This document shows positions 28,651 to 38,791 of a stretch of 46,168 nt of DNA, piece by piece. A model generated the notes under the pieces. That model was not told where the DNA came from and did not search any database. It saw nothing but the letters and a program-made list of their open reading frames with translations. The position numbers and the translations under genes were made by a program. This DNA is from Streptosporangiaceae bacterium (GTDB lineage: Bacteria > Actinomycetota > Actinomycetes > Streptosporangiales > Streptosporangiaceae): assembly GCA_019239975.1 (NCBI GenBank), contig JAFAZE010000171.1, positions 1-46,168 on the forward strand. Direction: 5' to 3'. Each line of letters starts with the position of its first letter. Position 1 is the first letter of the stretch.

Positions 28651-29195
28651 TGAGTGTTGGGCTGCCCCAACGACCCATCGTGCTGCTGCACGCGAAGGCG
28701 CTGCTCACCAGCAGCCCTGAGGGCGTCACCGCCTACCTGGACGCGGATCTGCGCGGCCCGGACAAGATCCTCAGCGAGGCCGCCAAGACGCTGGACTTCG
28801 GCCGGCCGATGGCCGTCCTGCTCCTCGGCATCCTGCACAACGTCGGGGACGAGTACGATCCGTCTGGCATCGTCCGCAAGCTGATTCAGGCCATCCCGGC
28901 GGGCAGCTACCTGGCCATAGGCCACCTCACCGCGGATATCTACCCGGAGCTGACCGAGTTCGCGCGGGCGCTCAACGAGCGGGAACTCGACGCGCCGCTG
29001 GTGCTTCGCGACCACGCACGGGTGACGAGCTTCTTCGACGGGCTTGAACTGCTCGAACCCGGCGTGGTCCAGCTCTCCAAGTGGTGGCCGCAGTCCGAGG
29101 CCGAGGCCGCGAAGGCCGGCGCTTTGTGGGGCGGGGTGGCCCGCAAACCCGCGTGGCGGAGTGGCGTCGCGGGGTGGCGTCGCGGGCACCGGTAA
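28651..29195 (+). pseudogene. 5'-truncated SAM-dependent methyltransferase (DUF574/methyltransf_19 type)
   Basis: From about 28670 the frame reads PIVLLHAKALLTSSPEGVTA, followed by YLDADLRGPDKIL, TLDFGRPMAVLLLGILHNV, GSYLAIGHLTAD and FFDGLELLEPGVVQLSKWWP. This is the second half of the actinomycete DUF574 methyltransferases. The first half, with the DYLLGGKDN start and the glycine-rich SAM-binding motif, is absent; in its place is unrelated sequence in the same frame. No good start codon exists at the junction, so the gene is broken and its product, if any, cannot bind SAM normally. Confidence 0.75.
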
Positions 29196-29231
29196 CGGCC
29201 GACGGCGGATCACGGGCCTGAAGCGGGGTGC

Positions 29232-29277
29232 TTTGGGTGCAATCCGTGTCGCTAGGACAGCGCGGCTTGCACCCAAA
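29232..29277. terminator. 11-bp inverted repeat after the methyltransferase remnant
   Basis: TTTGGGTGCAA at 29232-29242 pairs perfectly with TTGCACCCAAA at 29267-29277; several bases of the 24-base interior can also pair. It lies 37 bases after the methyltransferase stop and well before the arabinan locus promoter. A terminator closing the accessory patch is likely; a relic of a small mobile repeat is the alternative. Confidence 0.45.
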
Positions 29278-29391
29278 CACGGCGCCGACCGGACTGCCGG
29301 TAAGGTCCAGTTACGCGGCTGTGGAGTGATCCAGTTTGCGTCCGTGCGGTCACCGGGCGATAACGTCGGCGAAACATGTACGGGGTGGCCC

Positions 29392-29441
29392 TTGACGGTG
29401 ATCACCGCGGCGGCTTACGTTATGAGCGAACGTTCGTTCAG
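29392..29441 (+). promoter_or_regulatory. Promoter and LacI-type operator of the arabinan locus
   Basis: TTGACG at 29392-29397 and TACGTT at 29416-29421 (18-base spacer) are a plausible -35/-10 pair. The near-palindrome GAGCGAACGTTCGTTC at 29424-29439 follows directly, centred on AACGTT with seven of eight positions symmetric. The 18-base string GTTATGAGCGAACGTTCG starting at 29419 recurs exactly before the GH43 gene at 36675. Binding by the LacI-family product of the next gene would block initiation, giving autoregulation. Confidence 0.65.
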
Positions 29442-29472
29442 ACCCGGGATCTGAGACCTAGGGCGACAGCGG

Positions 29473-30522
29473 ATGGCGCAGCGGAAGTACGTGTCGATCA
29501 AGGAAGTGGCGGCGCGGGCCGGCGTCAGCTTCCAGACGGCAGGCAAGGTACTCAACGGCGGTGACGTGCGTGTTTCCGCTGAAACGGCGCAGCGCATCCT
29601 CACCGCCGCCAAAGACCTCGGGTACCGGCCCAACACGATCGCCCGCTCCCTCGTACAGCGCACCACCGCGACGATCGGCCTGGTGGCCAGCGACGCCACC
29701 GACATCGCGATCGCTCAGGCCTCGGTCGCGGCCGAGCAGGAAGCCCGCAGGCACGGGCACTCGGTGCTCGTCGGCCACCTGGCGGCCGGCGGCGCCGACG
29801 GCGCCGACATCGTGCGGACCCTGATCGAACGCCGGGTGGACGGCATCATCGCCGCGGCGCCTGAAATCGAGGAGGACACCCGGGTCGCGGAACTGCTCCG
29901 CCAGTACGTGCCCGCGGTCTCGCTGCAGGCGGTGCCGGGCGGCGGGGTGCCGCTGGTCGGGTCCAATCACCGGGAAACCGGCCGTCTGGCGACGGACCAC
30001 CTGATCGGGCTCGGCCACACCGCGATCGGCACCGTCACCGGGCCGTTCCGCCGGCGTGTCACGCGGAGCCGGCTGCACGGTTACGAGGACGCGCTCCGCA
30101 ACGCGAACCTGGAGACCCCCGAAGACCTGGTCGCCGAGGGCGACTGGACGCCGAAGGGAGGGGCGTCGGCGACGCGGCTGCTGCTCGAACGTTCGCCCGG
30201 CATTACCGCGATCTTCGTGCACAGCGACATGATGGCGATGGGCGTGCTGTCCGCCCTGTTCCAGGCGGGGCGCTGCGTCCCGCAGGACGTGGCGGTGGTG
30301 AGCTGCGACGACATTCCGTTCGCCGAGTACCTGACGCCGCCGCTGACCACGGTCCGCGTGCCGCTCGCCGAGACCGGCCGCCAGGCCGTCCACCTGCTGC
30401 TTCGGTCGATCGCCGGCGAACAGGTCCCGGAACGGCCGCCGCTACTCCCGGTCGAGCTGATCGTTCGCGCCTCCGCGGCGCCCCCACGAAAGGCGGCGCC
30501 CCCACGAAAGGACAATGAGTGA
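29473..30522 (+). CDS. LacI-family transcriptional regulator
   Basis: The 349 residues begin with the LacI helix-turn-helix (VSIKEVAARAGVSFQTAGKV and RILTAAKDLGYRPNTIARSL), followed by a periplasmic-binding-like sensor domain (TIGLVASDATDIAIAQ, AIFVHSDMMAMGVLSAL, VAVVSCDDIPFAEYLTPPLT). It should act as a repressor released by a sugar of the arabinan pathway. It is the first gene of the arabinan operon; its stop overlaps the GH51 start. A duplicated 15-base stretch near the end encodes APPRKAAPPRK. The operators at 29424 and 36680 are its likely sites. Confidence 0.92.
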   Translation: MAQRKYVSIKEVAARAGVSFQTAGKVLNGGDVRVSAETAQRILTAAKDLGYRPNTIARSLVQRTTATIGLVASDATDIAIAQASVAAEQEARRHGHSVLVGHLAAGGADGADIVRTLIERRVDGIIAAAPEIEEDTRVAELLRQYVPAVSLQAVPGGGVPLVGSNHRETGRLATDHLIGLGHTAIGTVTGPFRRRVTRSRLHGYEDALRNANLETPEDLVAEGDWTPKGGASATRLLLERSPGITAIFVHSDMMAMGVLSALFQAGRCVPQDVAVVSCDDIPFAEYLTPPLTTVRVPLAETGRQAVHLLLRSIAGEQVPERPPLLPVELIVRASAAPPRKAAPPRKDNE

Positions 30523-31997
30523 CCCGGATCGCCATCGACCCCGGCCGCGTCCTCGGACAGGTCGACCGCAACGTCTTCGGCGGCTTCGTAGAGCACCTCG
30601 GCCGTTGCATCTACGGGGGGCTGTACGAGGAGGGTTCCCCGCTGAGCGACGACCGCGGCTTCCGCAAGGACGTGCTGCACCTGCTGCGCGAGCTGCGGAT
30701 GGGCGTGCTCCGCTGGCCGGGCGGCAACTTCGTCAGCAATTACCACTGGCAGGACGGGACCGGGCCGAAGAACGAGCGGCCGCCGCGGCCCGAACTGGCC
30801 TGGGGCGGGACCGAATCCAACCGGTTCGGCACCGACGAGTTCCTCGCCTACTGCGAGGAGCTCGGCACGCAGCCGTACATCTGCCTCAACATGGGCACCG
30901 GCACGCTGGAAGAGGCGCTCGCGTGGCTGGAGTACTGCAACGGCGAGCGCCACACGTACTGGGCGAACAGGCGGCGGCGCGGCGGCCGGGCGGAGCCCTA
31001 CCGGGTCAGGCTCTGGGGCCTGGGCAACGAGATGTACGGCGACTGGCAGGTCGGCGCGATGTCCGCCGACGAGTACGTGCGCGAGGCCACCCGGTGGGGC
31101 CGGGCGCTGAAATTCCTTGACCACGACATCCAGCTCGTCAGCTGCGGCAAGACGGGCTGGAACGAGTGGGACCGGATCGTCATCGAGGGCATGGCCCAGC
31201 TGGTCGACTACCACTCGATTCACATCTACACCGGCAGCGATGACTACTGGACGAACGTTCTCCAGCCGCATCAGGCCGAGCGTGCGATCAGGTCGGCGAC
31301 CGCGCAGATCCGGCACACCGCCTACCGGCACAAGATCGCGAACCCGCCGAGAATCGCCTACGACGAGTGGAACGTCTGGTATCGCAAGATGACCGTGGAC
31401 CTGGAGGAACGGTACACGTTCCCGGACGCCCTCGCGGTCGGCACCTACCTGAACATATTCATCAGAAACTCGGGCTGGGTGAAGATGGCGAACCTGGCGC
31501 AGATGGTGAACGCCATCGCGCCGATCGTCACCACCCCGGACGCCGCGACCGTGCAGCCCATCTACTACCCGGTGCTGCTGCACTCGCGGGCGGCGCTGCA
31601 CGACGCCGTGGACGTGTACGTCTACGGGCCGCACCTCGACCCGGTGTGGCCGGACTCGCCCGGCCGGTGGCCGTACAGGGTGGCCGATCTCGCGCCTTTC
31701 ACCGGGGTCGACGCCGCCGCGACTGTGAGCGCTAACAAAGACCGGATAGCGGTGACGCTCGTCAACCGCGACCCGGACCAGCCGGAAACCACCGAAATCC
31801 TGCTCCGCGACCACGAGTTCGCGGGGGGCGCCGAGATCACGACCGTGACCGCGGGCGGAGCGGGCGAACCGCGTGTCCTGCCGGACGTGGCGACCGCTCA
31901 CCTGGACCACGGAACCGAGAACCCCAAGGACGGCACCGTCGTCCTGACCCTTCCTCCCCAGTCCTTCACGCTCATCGAGGCGGCCATCAGCCGCTGA
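30519..31997 (+). CDS. GH51 alpha-L-arabinofuranosidase
   Basis: The protein has 492 residues from a GTG that overlaps the LacI stop (GTGA), with AAAGGAC upstream. The family GH51 pattern is complete: FGGFVEHLGRCIYGG, LRWPGGNFVSNYHW, the acid/base Glu171 in GLGNEMYG and the nucleophile Glu283 in AYDEWNVW. Length and C-terminal beta-sandwich are normal. There is no signal peptide, so it works inside the cell, releasing arabinose from imported arabino-oligosaccharides. The neighbouring importer and secreted arabinanase fit that job. Confidence 0.93.
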   Translation: MTRIAIDPGRVLGQVDRNVFGGFVEHLGRCIYGGLYEEGSPLSDDRGFRKDVLHLLRELRMGVLRWPGGNFVSNYHWQDGTGPKNERPPRPELAWGGTESNRFGTDEFLAYCEELGTQPYICLNMGTGTLEEALAWLEYCNGERHTYWANRRRRGGRAEPYRVRLWGLGNEMYGDWQVGAMSADEYVREATRWGRALKFLDHDIQLVSCGKTGWNEWDRIVIEGMAQLVDYHSIHIYTGSDDYWTNVLQPHQAERAIRSATAQIRHTAYRHKIANPPRIAYDEWNVWYRKMTVDLEERYTFPDALAVGTYLNIFIRNSGWVKMANLAQMVNAIAPIVTTPDAATVQPIYYPVLLHSRAALHDAVDVYVYGPHLDPVWPDSPGRWPYRVADLAPFTGVDAAATVSANKDRIAVTLVNRDPDQPETTEILLRDHEFAGGAEITTVTAGGAGEPRVLPDVATAHLDHGTENPKDGTVVLTLPPQSFTLIEAAISR

Positions 31998-32071
31998 CCC
32001 ACCGGCCGCGGGAACGGGGCTCACGGCCATTCAGCGCAGAACGGCAGCAAGTAACGAAGGAGTCCCCCGAT

Positions 32072-33466
32072 ATGTTGTCGACAAGAAGAATTACCCGCCT
32101 CGCCACCACAGGCCTGGCCGGAGCCGCGGCGATCACGCTGCTCGCCGCCTGCAGCGGTAGCGGTTCGTCGTCTACGCCGGGCGGCGGCGCCAGCCCAGCG
32201 GCGGGCGCCAGCTCCGCCACGCACGCCGCCGTGCTGGCGGGCGGGAACTGTTCCTCCAGCGCCACCCGCCTGACGTTCTGGGCCTGGGTGCCGGGGATGA
32301 GCCGGGCGGTCACCCAGTTCAACGCCACCCACCCGAGCGTCTGTGTCACCCTGGAAGACCCCGGCGCCGGCACGGGCGAGTACGTACCGCTGAACAACGC
32401 GCTCAAGGCCGGCACCGGCGCGCCGGACGTGGCCGAGGTGGAATTCGACCTGCTTCCGTCCTACGAGATCCAGCACTACCTGGTCAACCTCGTGCCCTAC
32501 GGCGCGAACAACTACAAGAGCGACTTCGCGAGCTGGGCGTGGAGCCAGGTCAGCCAGGGCGGCGCCGTGTACGCGATGCCCAGCGACTTCGGGCCGATGG
32601 GCTTCTACTACGACCAGGCGACGCTGGCCAAGTACCACATCACCCCGCCCGCCACCTGGGCGCAGCTGGCACAGGACGCCGCCAAGCTGCACAGCGAGGA
32701 CCCCAGGGCCTACCTCATCGACTTCCCGGCCAACGACCCGCAGTGGCTGATGGACATGATGGCGCAGGCCGGGGCGTGGCCGTTCAGGTACAGCGGCGGC
32801 GCGAGCCTCACCATCAACTGGACCGGCCCGGCCCAGGAGAAGTTCGCCTCGTTCTGGCAGCCGCTGATCAACAGCCACACGGTCGCCCTGATCACCGACC
32901 TCACCGCCGGTGAACTCACCGACATGGACAACGGCTCGATAGCGGCGGCGATCTACTCGGCCTGGGCGCCGTCCTACTTCGCACCCGACGTCAAGCGCTC
33001 CATGGGGCAGTGGCGGGCTTCCGCGCTGCCGCAGTGGTCCGCGGGCGCGAGCGTGGGCGCGGACTGGGGCGGTTCCACCTACCCGGTCTTCAGCGAGTCC
33101 AAGCACCCGGCGCAGGCTGCCCAGTTCTCCGAGTGGCTGACCGCGACCGGCCAGTCCTGGAACATCGTGAAGACCCCGCCGTCCTCGCTGTTCCCGACCT
33201 ACCTCCCGACGCTGCAGTCGTCGGCGTTCAAGGCGCTCGCCTACCCCATCTCCGGCGGCTCGCAGCCCAACCAGGTGTTCTCCGCGGGCGCGCTCAGCAT
33301 CCCGCAGACGCCGTGGCCGCCGTTCATGACCCAGGTGCTCAACCAGGGCGCAACCACCTTCGGCGGCGTCATGACCGGCAAGGAAACCCTGGCGCAGGCG
33401 TTCGCGGCCTTCCAGCAGCAGGAGGTCTCCTACGCCAAGTCCCAGGGCTTCAACGTCAGCACCTGA
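32072..33466 (+). CDS. ABC sugar transporter, substrate-binding lipoprotein (arabinan locus)
   Basis: The 464 residues start at an ATG with GAAGGAG upstream. The signal peptide ends in a clear lipobox (LLAACSG), followed by a Ser/Gly/Ala-rich linker. LTFWAWVPGMSRAVTQFNATHPS, APDVAEVEFDLLPSY, AMPSDFGPMGFYYDQ and the C-terminal FAAFQQQEVSYAKSQGF are typical family-1 extracellular sugar receptors. Context points to arabino-oligosaccharides as ligand. A 74-base gap separates it from GH51, and no extra promoter or operator copy is evident there. Confidence 0.9.
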   Translation: MLSTRRITRLATTGLAGAAAITLLAACSGSGSSSTPGGGASPAAGASSATHAAVLAGGNCSSSATRLTFWAWVPGMSRAVTQFNATHPSVCVTLEDPGAGTGEYVPLNNALKAGTGAPDVAEVEFDLLPSYEIQHYLVNLVPYGANNYKSDFASWAWSQVSQGGAVYAMPSDFGPMGFYYDQATLAKYHITPPATWAQLAQDAAKLHSEDPRAYLIDFPANDPQWLMDMMAQAGAWPFRYSGGASLTINWTGPAQEKFASFWQPLINSHTVALITDLTAGELTDMDNGSIAAAIYSAWAPSYFAPDVKRSMGQWRASALPQWSAGASVGADWGGSTYPVFSESKHPAQAAQFSEWLTATGQSWNIVKTPPSSLFPTYLPTLQSSAFKALAYPISGGSQPNQVFSAGALSIPQTPWPPFMTQVLNQGATTFGGVMTGKETLAQAFAAFQQQEVSYAKSQGFNVST

Positions 33467-33482
33467 GGAGCCACATCCGGTT

Positions 33483-34439
33483 ATGTCCAGTTCGACGGAA
33501 GTTATCGCCCCGGCGCGCCGCGAAACGGCGGCGCGCCGGGCGCCCGGAGGGCGGCGTTCGGCTTACGCGCGGCGGCGCGGCCGGAGCGGGCTGGCGTTCG
33601 TGACGCCGTTCATGATCGTGTTCATGCTGTTCATGATCGTTCCGCTCATCTATGCCATCTACCAGAGCCTCTACACGACCAAGCTCATCGGGGGGACCAC
33701 CTTCAGCGGCTTCGCCAACTACTCGACCGTGCTGAGATCCGGGCCGTTCTGGGGCGGCGTCATCCGGGTGATCATCTTCGGCGGCATCCAGATCCCGGTC
33801 ATGCTCGCGATCGCGTTCTTCTTCGCGACCATCTTCGACCTCGGCGTGGCGAAGTGGGGCCGGATCTTCCGGGCGATCTACTTCGTCCCGTTCGCGGTTC
33901 CGATCGTGGTGTCGTCGCTGATGTGGGGTTTCCTCTTCGATCCCGCCTACGGACCGTTCAACCGCTTCATGAACGCCATCGGCTTCCACAACTTCAACTG
34001 GCTGTCCACGAACCTGATGGTTCCGGCCATCATCATCATCGCGATCTGGGAGTGGACGGGCTACAACAGCATCATCCTGTACACGGCGCTGAAATCGGTG
34101 CCGCGCGACGTCGTGGAGGCCGCGATCCTCGACGACACGCCGCTGTGGAAGATCATCCTGCGGATCAAGCTGCCGCTGGTCCGGCCCGCGATCATCCTGC
34201 TCGTGTTCATCAACACGATCGGCGCCATGCAGTTGTTCATCGAGCCGACGATCCTGAACAACTACCAGGCCGGCGTGGTCACCAACACGTGGACGCCGGT
34301 CATCGACATCTACAGCACGGCGATTTCCAACGGGGAATATCAGCTCGGCGCCGCGATGGCGGTGGTCCTGGCCGTCGTCATCATCGCGATCTCGGTGGCC
34401 TCGCTGGTATTCCGCAACCGCAGGAGGGAGTTCACATGA
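33483..34439 (+). CDS. ABC sugar transporter permease (MalF type, arabinan locus)
   Basis: A 318-residue membrane protein with a basic N-terminus, first helix LAFVTPFMIVFMLFMIVPLIYA and the coupling loop VVEAAILDDTPLWKIILRIKLP. GAGGAG overlapping the previous stop serves as ribosome site. It pairs with the next permease; its own stop overlaps that gene's start by four bases. Confidence 0.93.
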   Translation: MSSSTEVIAPARRETAARRAPGGRRSAYARRRGRSGLAFVTPFMIVFMLFMIVPLIYAIYQSLYTTKLIGGTTFSGFANYSTVLRSGPFWGGVIRVIIFGGIQIPVMLAIAFFFATIFDLGVAKWGRIFRAIYFVPFAVPIVVSSLMWGFLFDPAYGPFNRFMNAIGFHNFNWLSTNLMVPAIIIIAIWEWTGYNSIILYTALKSVPRDVVEAAILDDTPLWKIILRIKLPLVRPAIILLVFINTIGAMQLFIEPTILNNYQAGVVTNTWTPVIDIYSTAISNGEYQLGAAMAVVLAVVIIAISVASLVFRNRRREFT

Positions 34440-35419
34440 GCGCCCCGGCACTGGCGCCCCCGGCACCGCCGGACCAGGCGCAGGCGCGGGCCGAGACGCG
34501 CCGGGAACGCAAGCGCCGCGAGCGACTCGAGGAACGGGACGCCACCATACCGGTGGAGCTCTACGGGCTCAGGCAGGGGACGGTCACGCTGCTGACCGCG
34601 TGCTGCGTGCTGTTCGCCGCCTTCACGCTGGTCCCGATCGTGTGGATGATCATCAACTCCACCAAGACCCAGGCGAACATCTTCTCCTCGTTCGGGTTCT
34701 GGTTCGCGCGGCCGTTCGAGTTCTTCCACACCTTCGCGAACCTGTTCCGGGACGTGGACGGCGACGGGACCTACGCGCGCTGGTTCTACAACACCGTGCT
34801 GTACTCGGTGGTCTCCGGCGTCGGCGCCACCGTGCTCGCGGCTCTCGGCGGGTACGGGTTCGCTCGTTTCGAGTTCCGCGGCGCCAGGCTGCTCTTCGCC
34901 GTCGTCATCGCCGGGCTTCTCGTCCCGATCACGCTGGTGGTAGTGCCGCTGTACCTGGTGTACGCCAAGGTGCACCTGATCAACTCGATCTGGGGCATGA
35001 TCATGCCGTCCATGGTCACCCCCATCAACCTGTACCTGATGCGCACCTTCGTGGAGCTGTCGATCCCGCGCGAACTGCTCGACGCGGCGCGCATCGACGG
35101 CGCGTCCGAGGCGCGGATCTTCTTCCGGGTCGCGCTGCCGCTGATGGTGCCGGGGCTGATGACGGTGCTGCTGCTGTCGATCGCGGCCACCTGGAACAAC
35201 TACATCCTGCCGCTGATCATCTTCAGCACCAACAACCTCTTCCCGGCGACGGTCGGGATGGGACTGTGGCTGCAGCACGCCGGCAACTCCGGAGACACCA
35301 ACCTTTTCCCGCTGCTCGTGATGGGCGGACTGGTGACGATCATCCCGATGATCGCGCTGTTCGCGATTCTGCAGCGGTACTGGCGCGGTGGCCTGCTGCT
35401 CGGCAGCGCCGCGAACTAA
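34436..35419 (+). CDS. ABC sugar transporter permease (MalG type, arabinan locus)
   Basis: The protein has 327 residues from the ATG at 34436 (ATGA overlap; GGAGGGAG upstream). A highly charged cytoplasmic leader of about 45 residues, rich in Arg/Glu, precedes the first helix. The loop ELLDAARIDGASEARIFFRV, the WNNYILPLIIF motif and the short tail are typical. Together with the preceding subunit and the ATPase that follows it completes a carbohydrate importer. Confidence 0.93.
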   Translation: MSAPALAPPAPPDQAQARAETRRERKRRERLEERDATIPVELYGLRQGTVTLLTACCVLFAAFTLVPIVWMIINSTKTQANIFSSFGFWFARPFEFFHTFANLFRDVDGDGTYARWFYNTVLYSVVSGVGATVLAALGGYGFARFEFRGARLLFAVVIAGLLVPITLVVVPLYLVYAKVHLINSIWGMIMPSMVTPINLYLMRTFVELSIPRELLDAARIDGASEARIFFRVALPLMVPGLMTVLLLSIAATWNNYILPLIIFSTNNLFPATVGMGLWLQHAGNSGDTNLFPLLVMGGLVTIIPMIALFAILQRYWRGGLLLGSAAN

Positions 35420-35433
35420 CACGAGGCACGAGG

Positions 35434-36582
<1,149 letters not shown>

Positions 36583-36674
36583 CAACCCAGGGACCGCAGG
36601 ATCCCGCTGCCGCTGGCGCTCCCGCTCCCGGGCGGCGGGCGAAGGGTCCCGGGCGGCGGGCACGGCGCCGCCCG

Positions 36675-36697
36675 GTTATGAGCGAACGTTCGATCAG
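36675..36697 (+). promoter_or_regulatory. Second LacI-type operator, before the GH43 gene
   Basis: GTTATGAGCGAACGTTCG at 36675-36692 is identical to the sequence at 29419-29436, and the following bases differ only once (A for T) before TCAG. The palindrome core is 36680-36695. It abuts the GH43 ribosome site AGGAGGAG, ending 10 bases before the start codon, so the regulator would act as a roadblock or overlap a short-leader promoter. Confidence 0.65.
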
Positions 36698-36705
36698 GAG
36701 GAGAT

Positions 36706-37848
36706 ATGCGATTTTCTTCGCTCTACCGCAGGCACGGGCGCGCGCGGGTCGCGGTGGTCGCGCCGGCCGCGGCCGCCCTGCTGCTCGGCGGCACGGTCGC
36801 CGCGGTCGCCGCCAGCACGGCCGGCGCGGCCGCCTCCCACGGCGAGGCAAGCGCTCGCCCGGCAGGCACCGCCGGCCGGTACATCTTCGTTCACGACCCC
36901 ACGATGGCCGAGGAAGACGGCACGTACTACGTGTTCTCCACCGGCGACCCAGCGGGGTCCATCGGCAACGGGAACATCCAGATCCGCACGTCGCGTGACC
37001 GGCGCGACTGGACGTACGCGGGAACCGTGTTCGCCGCCAAGCCGGCCTGGATCACCACCGCCCTCGGCGACATCCCCAACCTCTGGGCGCCGGATATCTC
37101 CTACTTCGGCGGCCTGTGGCACCTGTACTACGCCGGATCGAGCTTCGGCTCCAACAACTCGGTGATCGGCCTTGCCACCACACCCACCCTGGACCCGCGC
37201 AGCCCGCGGTACCACTGGACCGACGACGGGCTGGTATTCCGGTCCTACTCGTCGGACAACTACAACGCGATCGACCCGTCGCTGGTCACCGCGGCGGACG
37301 GGTCGAAGTGGCTGGTGTTCGGCTCGTACTGGAGCGGGATCAAGCTGACCGGCCTAGACTCCGCGACCGGGAAGCCCGCCACGTCCGCGCCGGCGGTCTA
37401 TTCGGTCGCGGCCAAGCCGTTCCCGGACCCGGAGGAGGGAGCGGGCATCGTCTACCACGACGGCTACTACTACCTGTTCGTGGCCGTCGACACGTGCTGC
37501 CGCGGCATCAGCAGTACCTACCACATCCAGGTCGGCCGCTCGGCCAGCATCACCGGCCCGTACGCCGACGCCTCGGGAACGGCCATGCTCAACGGCGGCG
37601 GCATGGAGGTGCAGGGCGCCGACGCCGGCATGATCGGCCCCGGCTCTCCGTTCGTGTTCGCCACCCGGCACGGCCGTGACTGGCTCGTGTACCACTACTA
37701 CGACGCCTACGCGGACGGCGACGCGTGGCTGCAGATCCGGCCGCTGATCTGGGTGGACGGCTGGCCGGTCACCGGCAGCCCGGCGGTCCCCGTCCCCGGC
37801 GGGGCCGACCCTCGTCTACCGGGGTTAGCGGCGCTCTCCACGGCGTGA
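36706..37848 (+). CDS. Secreted GH43 endo-alpha-1,5-L-arabinanase
   Basis: The 380 residues carry a signal peptide to about residue 44, then a five-bladed GH43 propeller. The catalytic residues are visible: base Asp64 (FVHDPTM), pKa-modulating Asp190 (YNAIDPSL) and acid Glu244 (PDPEEGAGIVY). IPNLWAPDISYFGGLWHLYYAGSS, GSYWSGIKL and DAWLQIRPLIW are features of the endo-arabinanase subfamilies. It cuts the arabinan backbone outside the cell, supplying the importer encoded upstream. It is separated from the ATPase gene by 123 bases and has its own copy of the operator. Confidence 0.92.
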   Translation: MRFSSLYRRHGRARVAVVAPAAAALLLGGTVAAVAASTAGAAASHGEASARPAGTAGRYIFVHDPTMAEEDGTYYVFSTGDPAGSIGNGNIQIRTSRDRRDWTYAGTVFAAKPAWITTALGDIPNLWAPDISYFGGLWHLYYAGSSFGSNNSVIGLATTPTLDPRSPRYHWTDDGLVFRSYSSDNYNAIDPSLVTAADGSKWLVFGSYWSGIKLTGLDSATGKPATSAPAVYSVAAKPFPDPEEGAGIVYHDGYYYLFVAVDTCCRGISSTYHIQVGRSASITGPYADASGTAMLNGGGMEVQGADAGMIGPGSPFVFATRHGRDWLVYHYYDAYADGDAWLQIRPLIWVDGWPVTGSPAVPVPGGADPRLPGLAALSTA

Positions 37849-38179
37849 ATGCGGGGCCAGGCCGGCTATTAGCGGCTCACTGTCACATTCAGCGGGAGGG
37901 TACGCGTGAGGGTTTCTCGGGCGAGCGGGCTGGGCACCGCGTGAGGGTATCGCGGGCGAAACGGCCGGGAGGCAATTATCAGGTGGTGGGCGGAAGTACT
38001 GCCGTGAGACAAAGGCGGGCAAGGGGCTTATGCCCGGTTCGGGCTCGCTCGCCGCAAATCCACCGAACTGATAATGTGCGGCGCCTGAGAAGCGGAGGGT
38101 CCTCTGGTTCTCGGAGAGGCCCTCCGCTCTCTTTGACCGGCACTATCATGAGCAGGACGCTAGCATTCTGCTTGTGCGG
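37849..38179. other. Intergenic region after GH43
   Basis: This 331-base stretch shows no coding frame with protein character. It contains a 21-base direct repeat (GCGTGAGGGT-TCTCGGGCGA type) at 37904-37924 and 37939-37959, and a strong hairpin at 38091-38128. Confidence 0.5.
38091..38133 (+). terminator. Intrinsic terminator-like hairpin
   Basis: AGCGGAGGG-T-CCTCT at 38091-38105 pairs with AGAGGCCCTCCGCT at 38115-38128, with one bulged T and a 9-base loop, followed by CTCTTT. It would end the GH43 transcript on the plus strand. It also faces the 3' end of the minus-strand DUF397 gene and may serve both. Confidence 0.65.
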
Positions 38180-38422
38180 TCACTTCCTGCTGAAGCGGTC
38201 AAATTCTCCGTTTCGCGCCCCTCCGAGGAAAGCGTCCCATTCGTCCGGTGTAAACCGGAGAACCGCCCCTTCGGAGTCCCTGCTGTTGCGAACACCGATG
38301 CTGCCGTCGGACAGGCTCGCCACCTCGACGCAGTTGCCGTTGGAGAAACTCAAGGAGCTTTTAACCCAGTTAGGCCCTGAATCCGGCGTTTCGGGCGTAC
38401 TTCCGAGCGTAGGTGTTCCCAC
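38180..38422 (-). CDS. DUF397 domain protein
   Basis: The protein has 80 residues from the GTG at 38422, with TGAGGT six bases upstream. WVKSSLSFSNGNCVEVASLSDGSIGVRNSRDSEG is the DUF397 signature, and FTPDEWDAFLGGARNGEFD is its usual C-terminus. DUF397 genes in actinomycetes almost always accompany an XRE/DUF5753 regulator, as here (38792-39685, same strand, upstream). The pair modulates development or antibiotic production in Streptomyces (whiJ/bldB-like loci); a toxin-antitoxin-like relation has been proposed. Confidence 0.92.
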   Translation of the reverse strand: MGTPTLGSTPETPDSGPNWVKSSLSFSNGNCVEVASLSDGSIGVRNSRDSEGAVLRFTPDEWDAFLGGARNGEFDRFSRK

Positions 38423-38791
38423 GTGTTACCTCACTGATTACTGATTGGTGTACTATCCGGGAAGGCGGAGCTACGGAATGTAGCGGCAGTTCCACTTACC
38501 GTAGCCGCTGAAATTTAAGACTAGCAGACATCACGGGCATCGAGCTTCCCTATTGCCTCAAGTGGCACTACGGCCCAGTGAATGTATGCTGTACCCACGA
38601 TGTACCGCACACCTCAAGCGTAGGGTGGCAGGCCACGGCCAGCGCCCCGTTCCGCTCAGCGGGCTGGCCGGCAGCCCCGCCAGGAGCGGTCACCCGCCAG
38701 GAGCGGTCACGCCGCCCGGCAGCAGGCAGGCCGGAAGCGGCGAGGCCAGGAGGCGGTCACCGCGATCATGGCGGATAAACGACTTATGCCA
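38423..38791. repeat. Gap with 17-bp tandem repeats between XRE and DUF397 genes
   Basis: CCGCCAGGAGCGGTCAC stands at 38677-38693 and again at 38694-38710, with a diverged third copy ending at 38760. The rest is non-coding and includes a 6-base-arm hairpin (AGCGGC/GCCGCT) near 38480-38510 and the presumed promoter of the DUF397 gene. A 369-base gap is unusually long for this gene pair. Confidence 0.6.

Noticed and set aside
29422..29454. Mini-frame MSERSFRPGI in the operator before the LacI gene, with a similar MSERS start in the second operator
   Set aside because: The shared residues follow from the conserved palindrome itself, and neither frame has a ribosome site.
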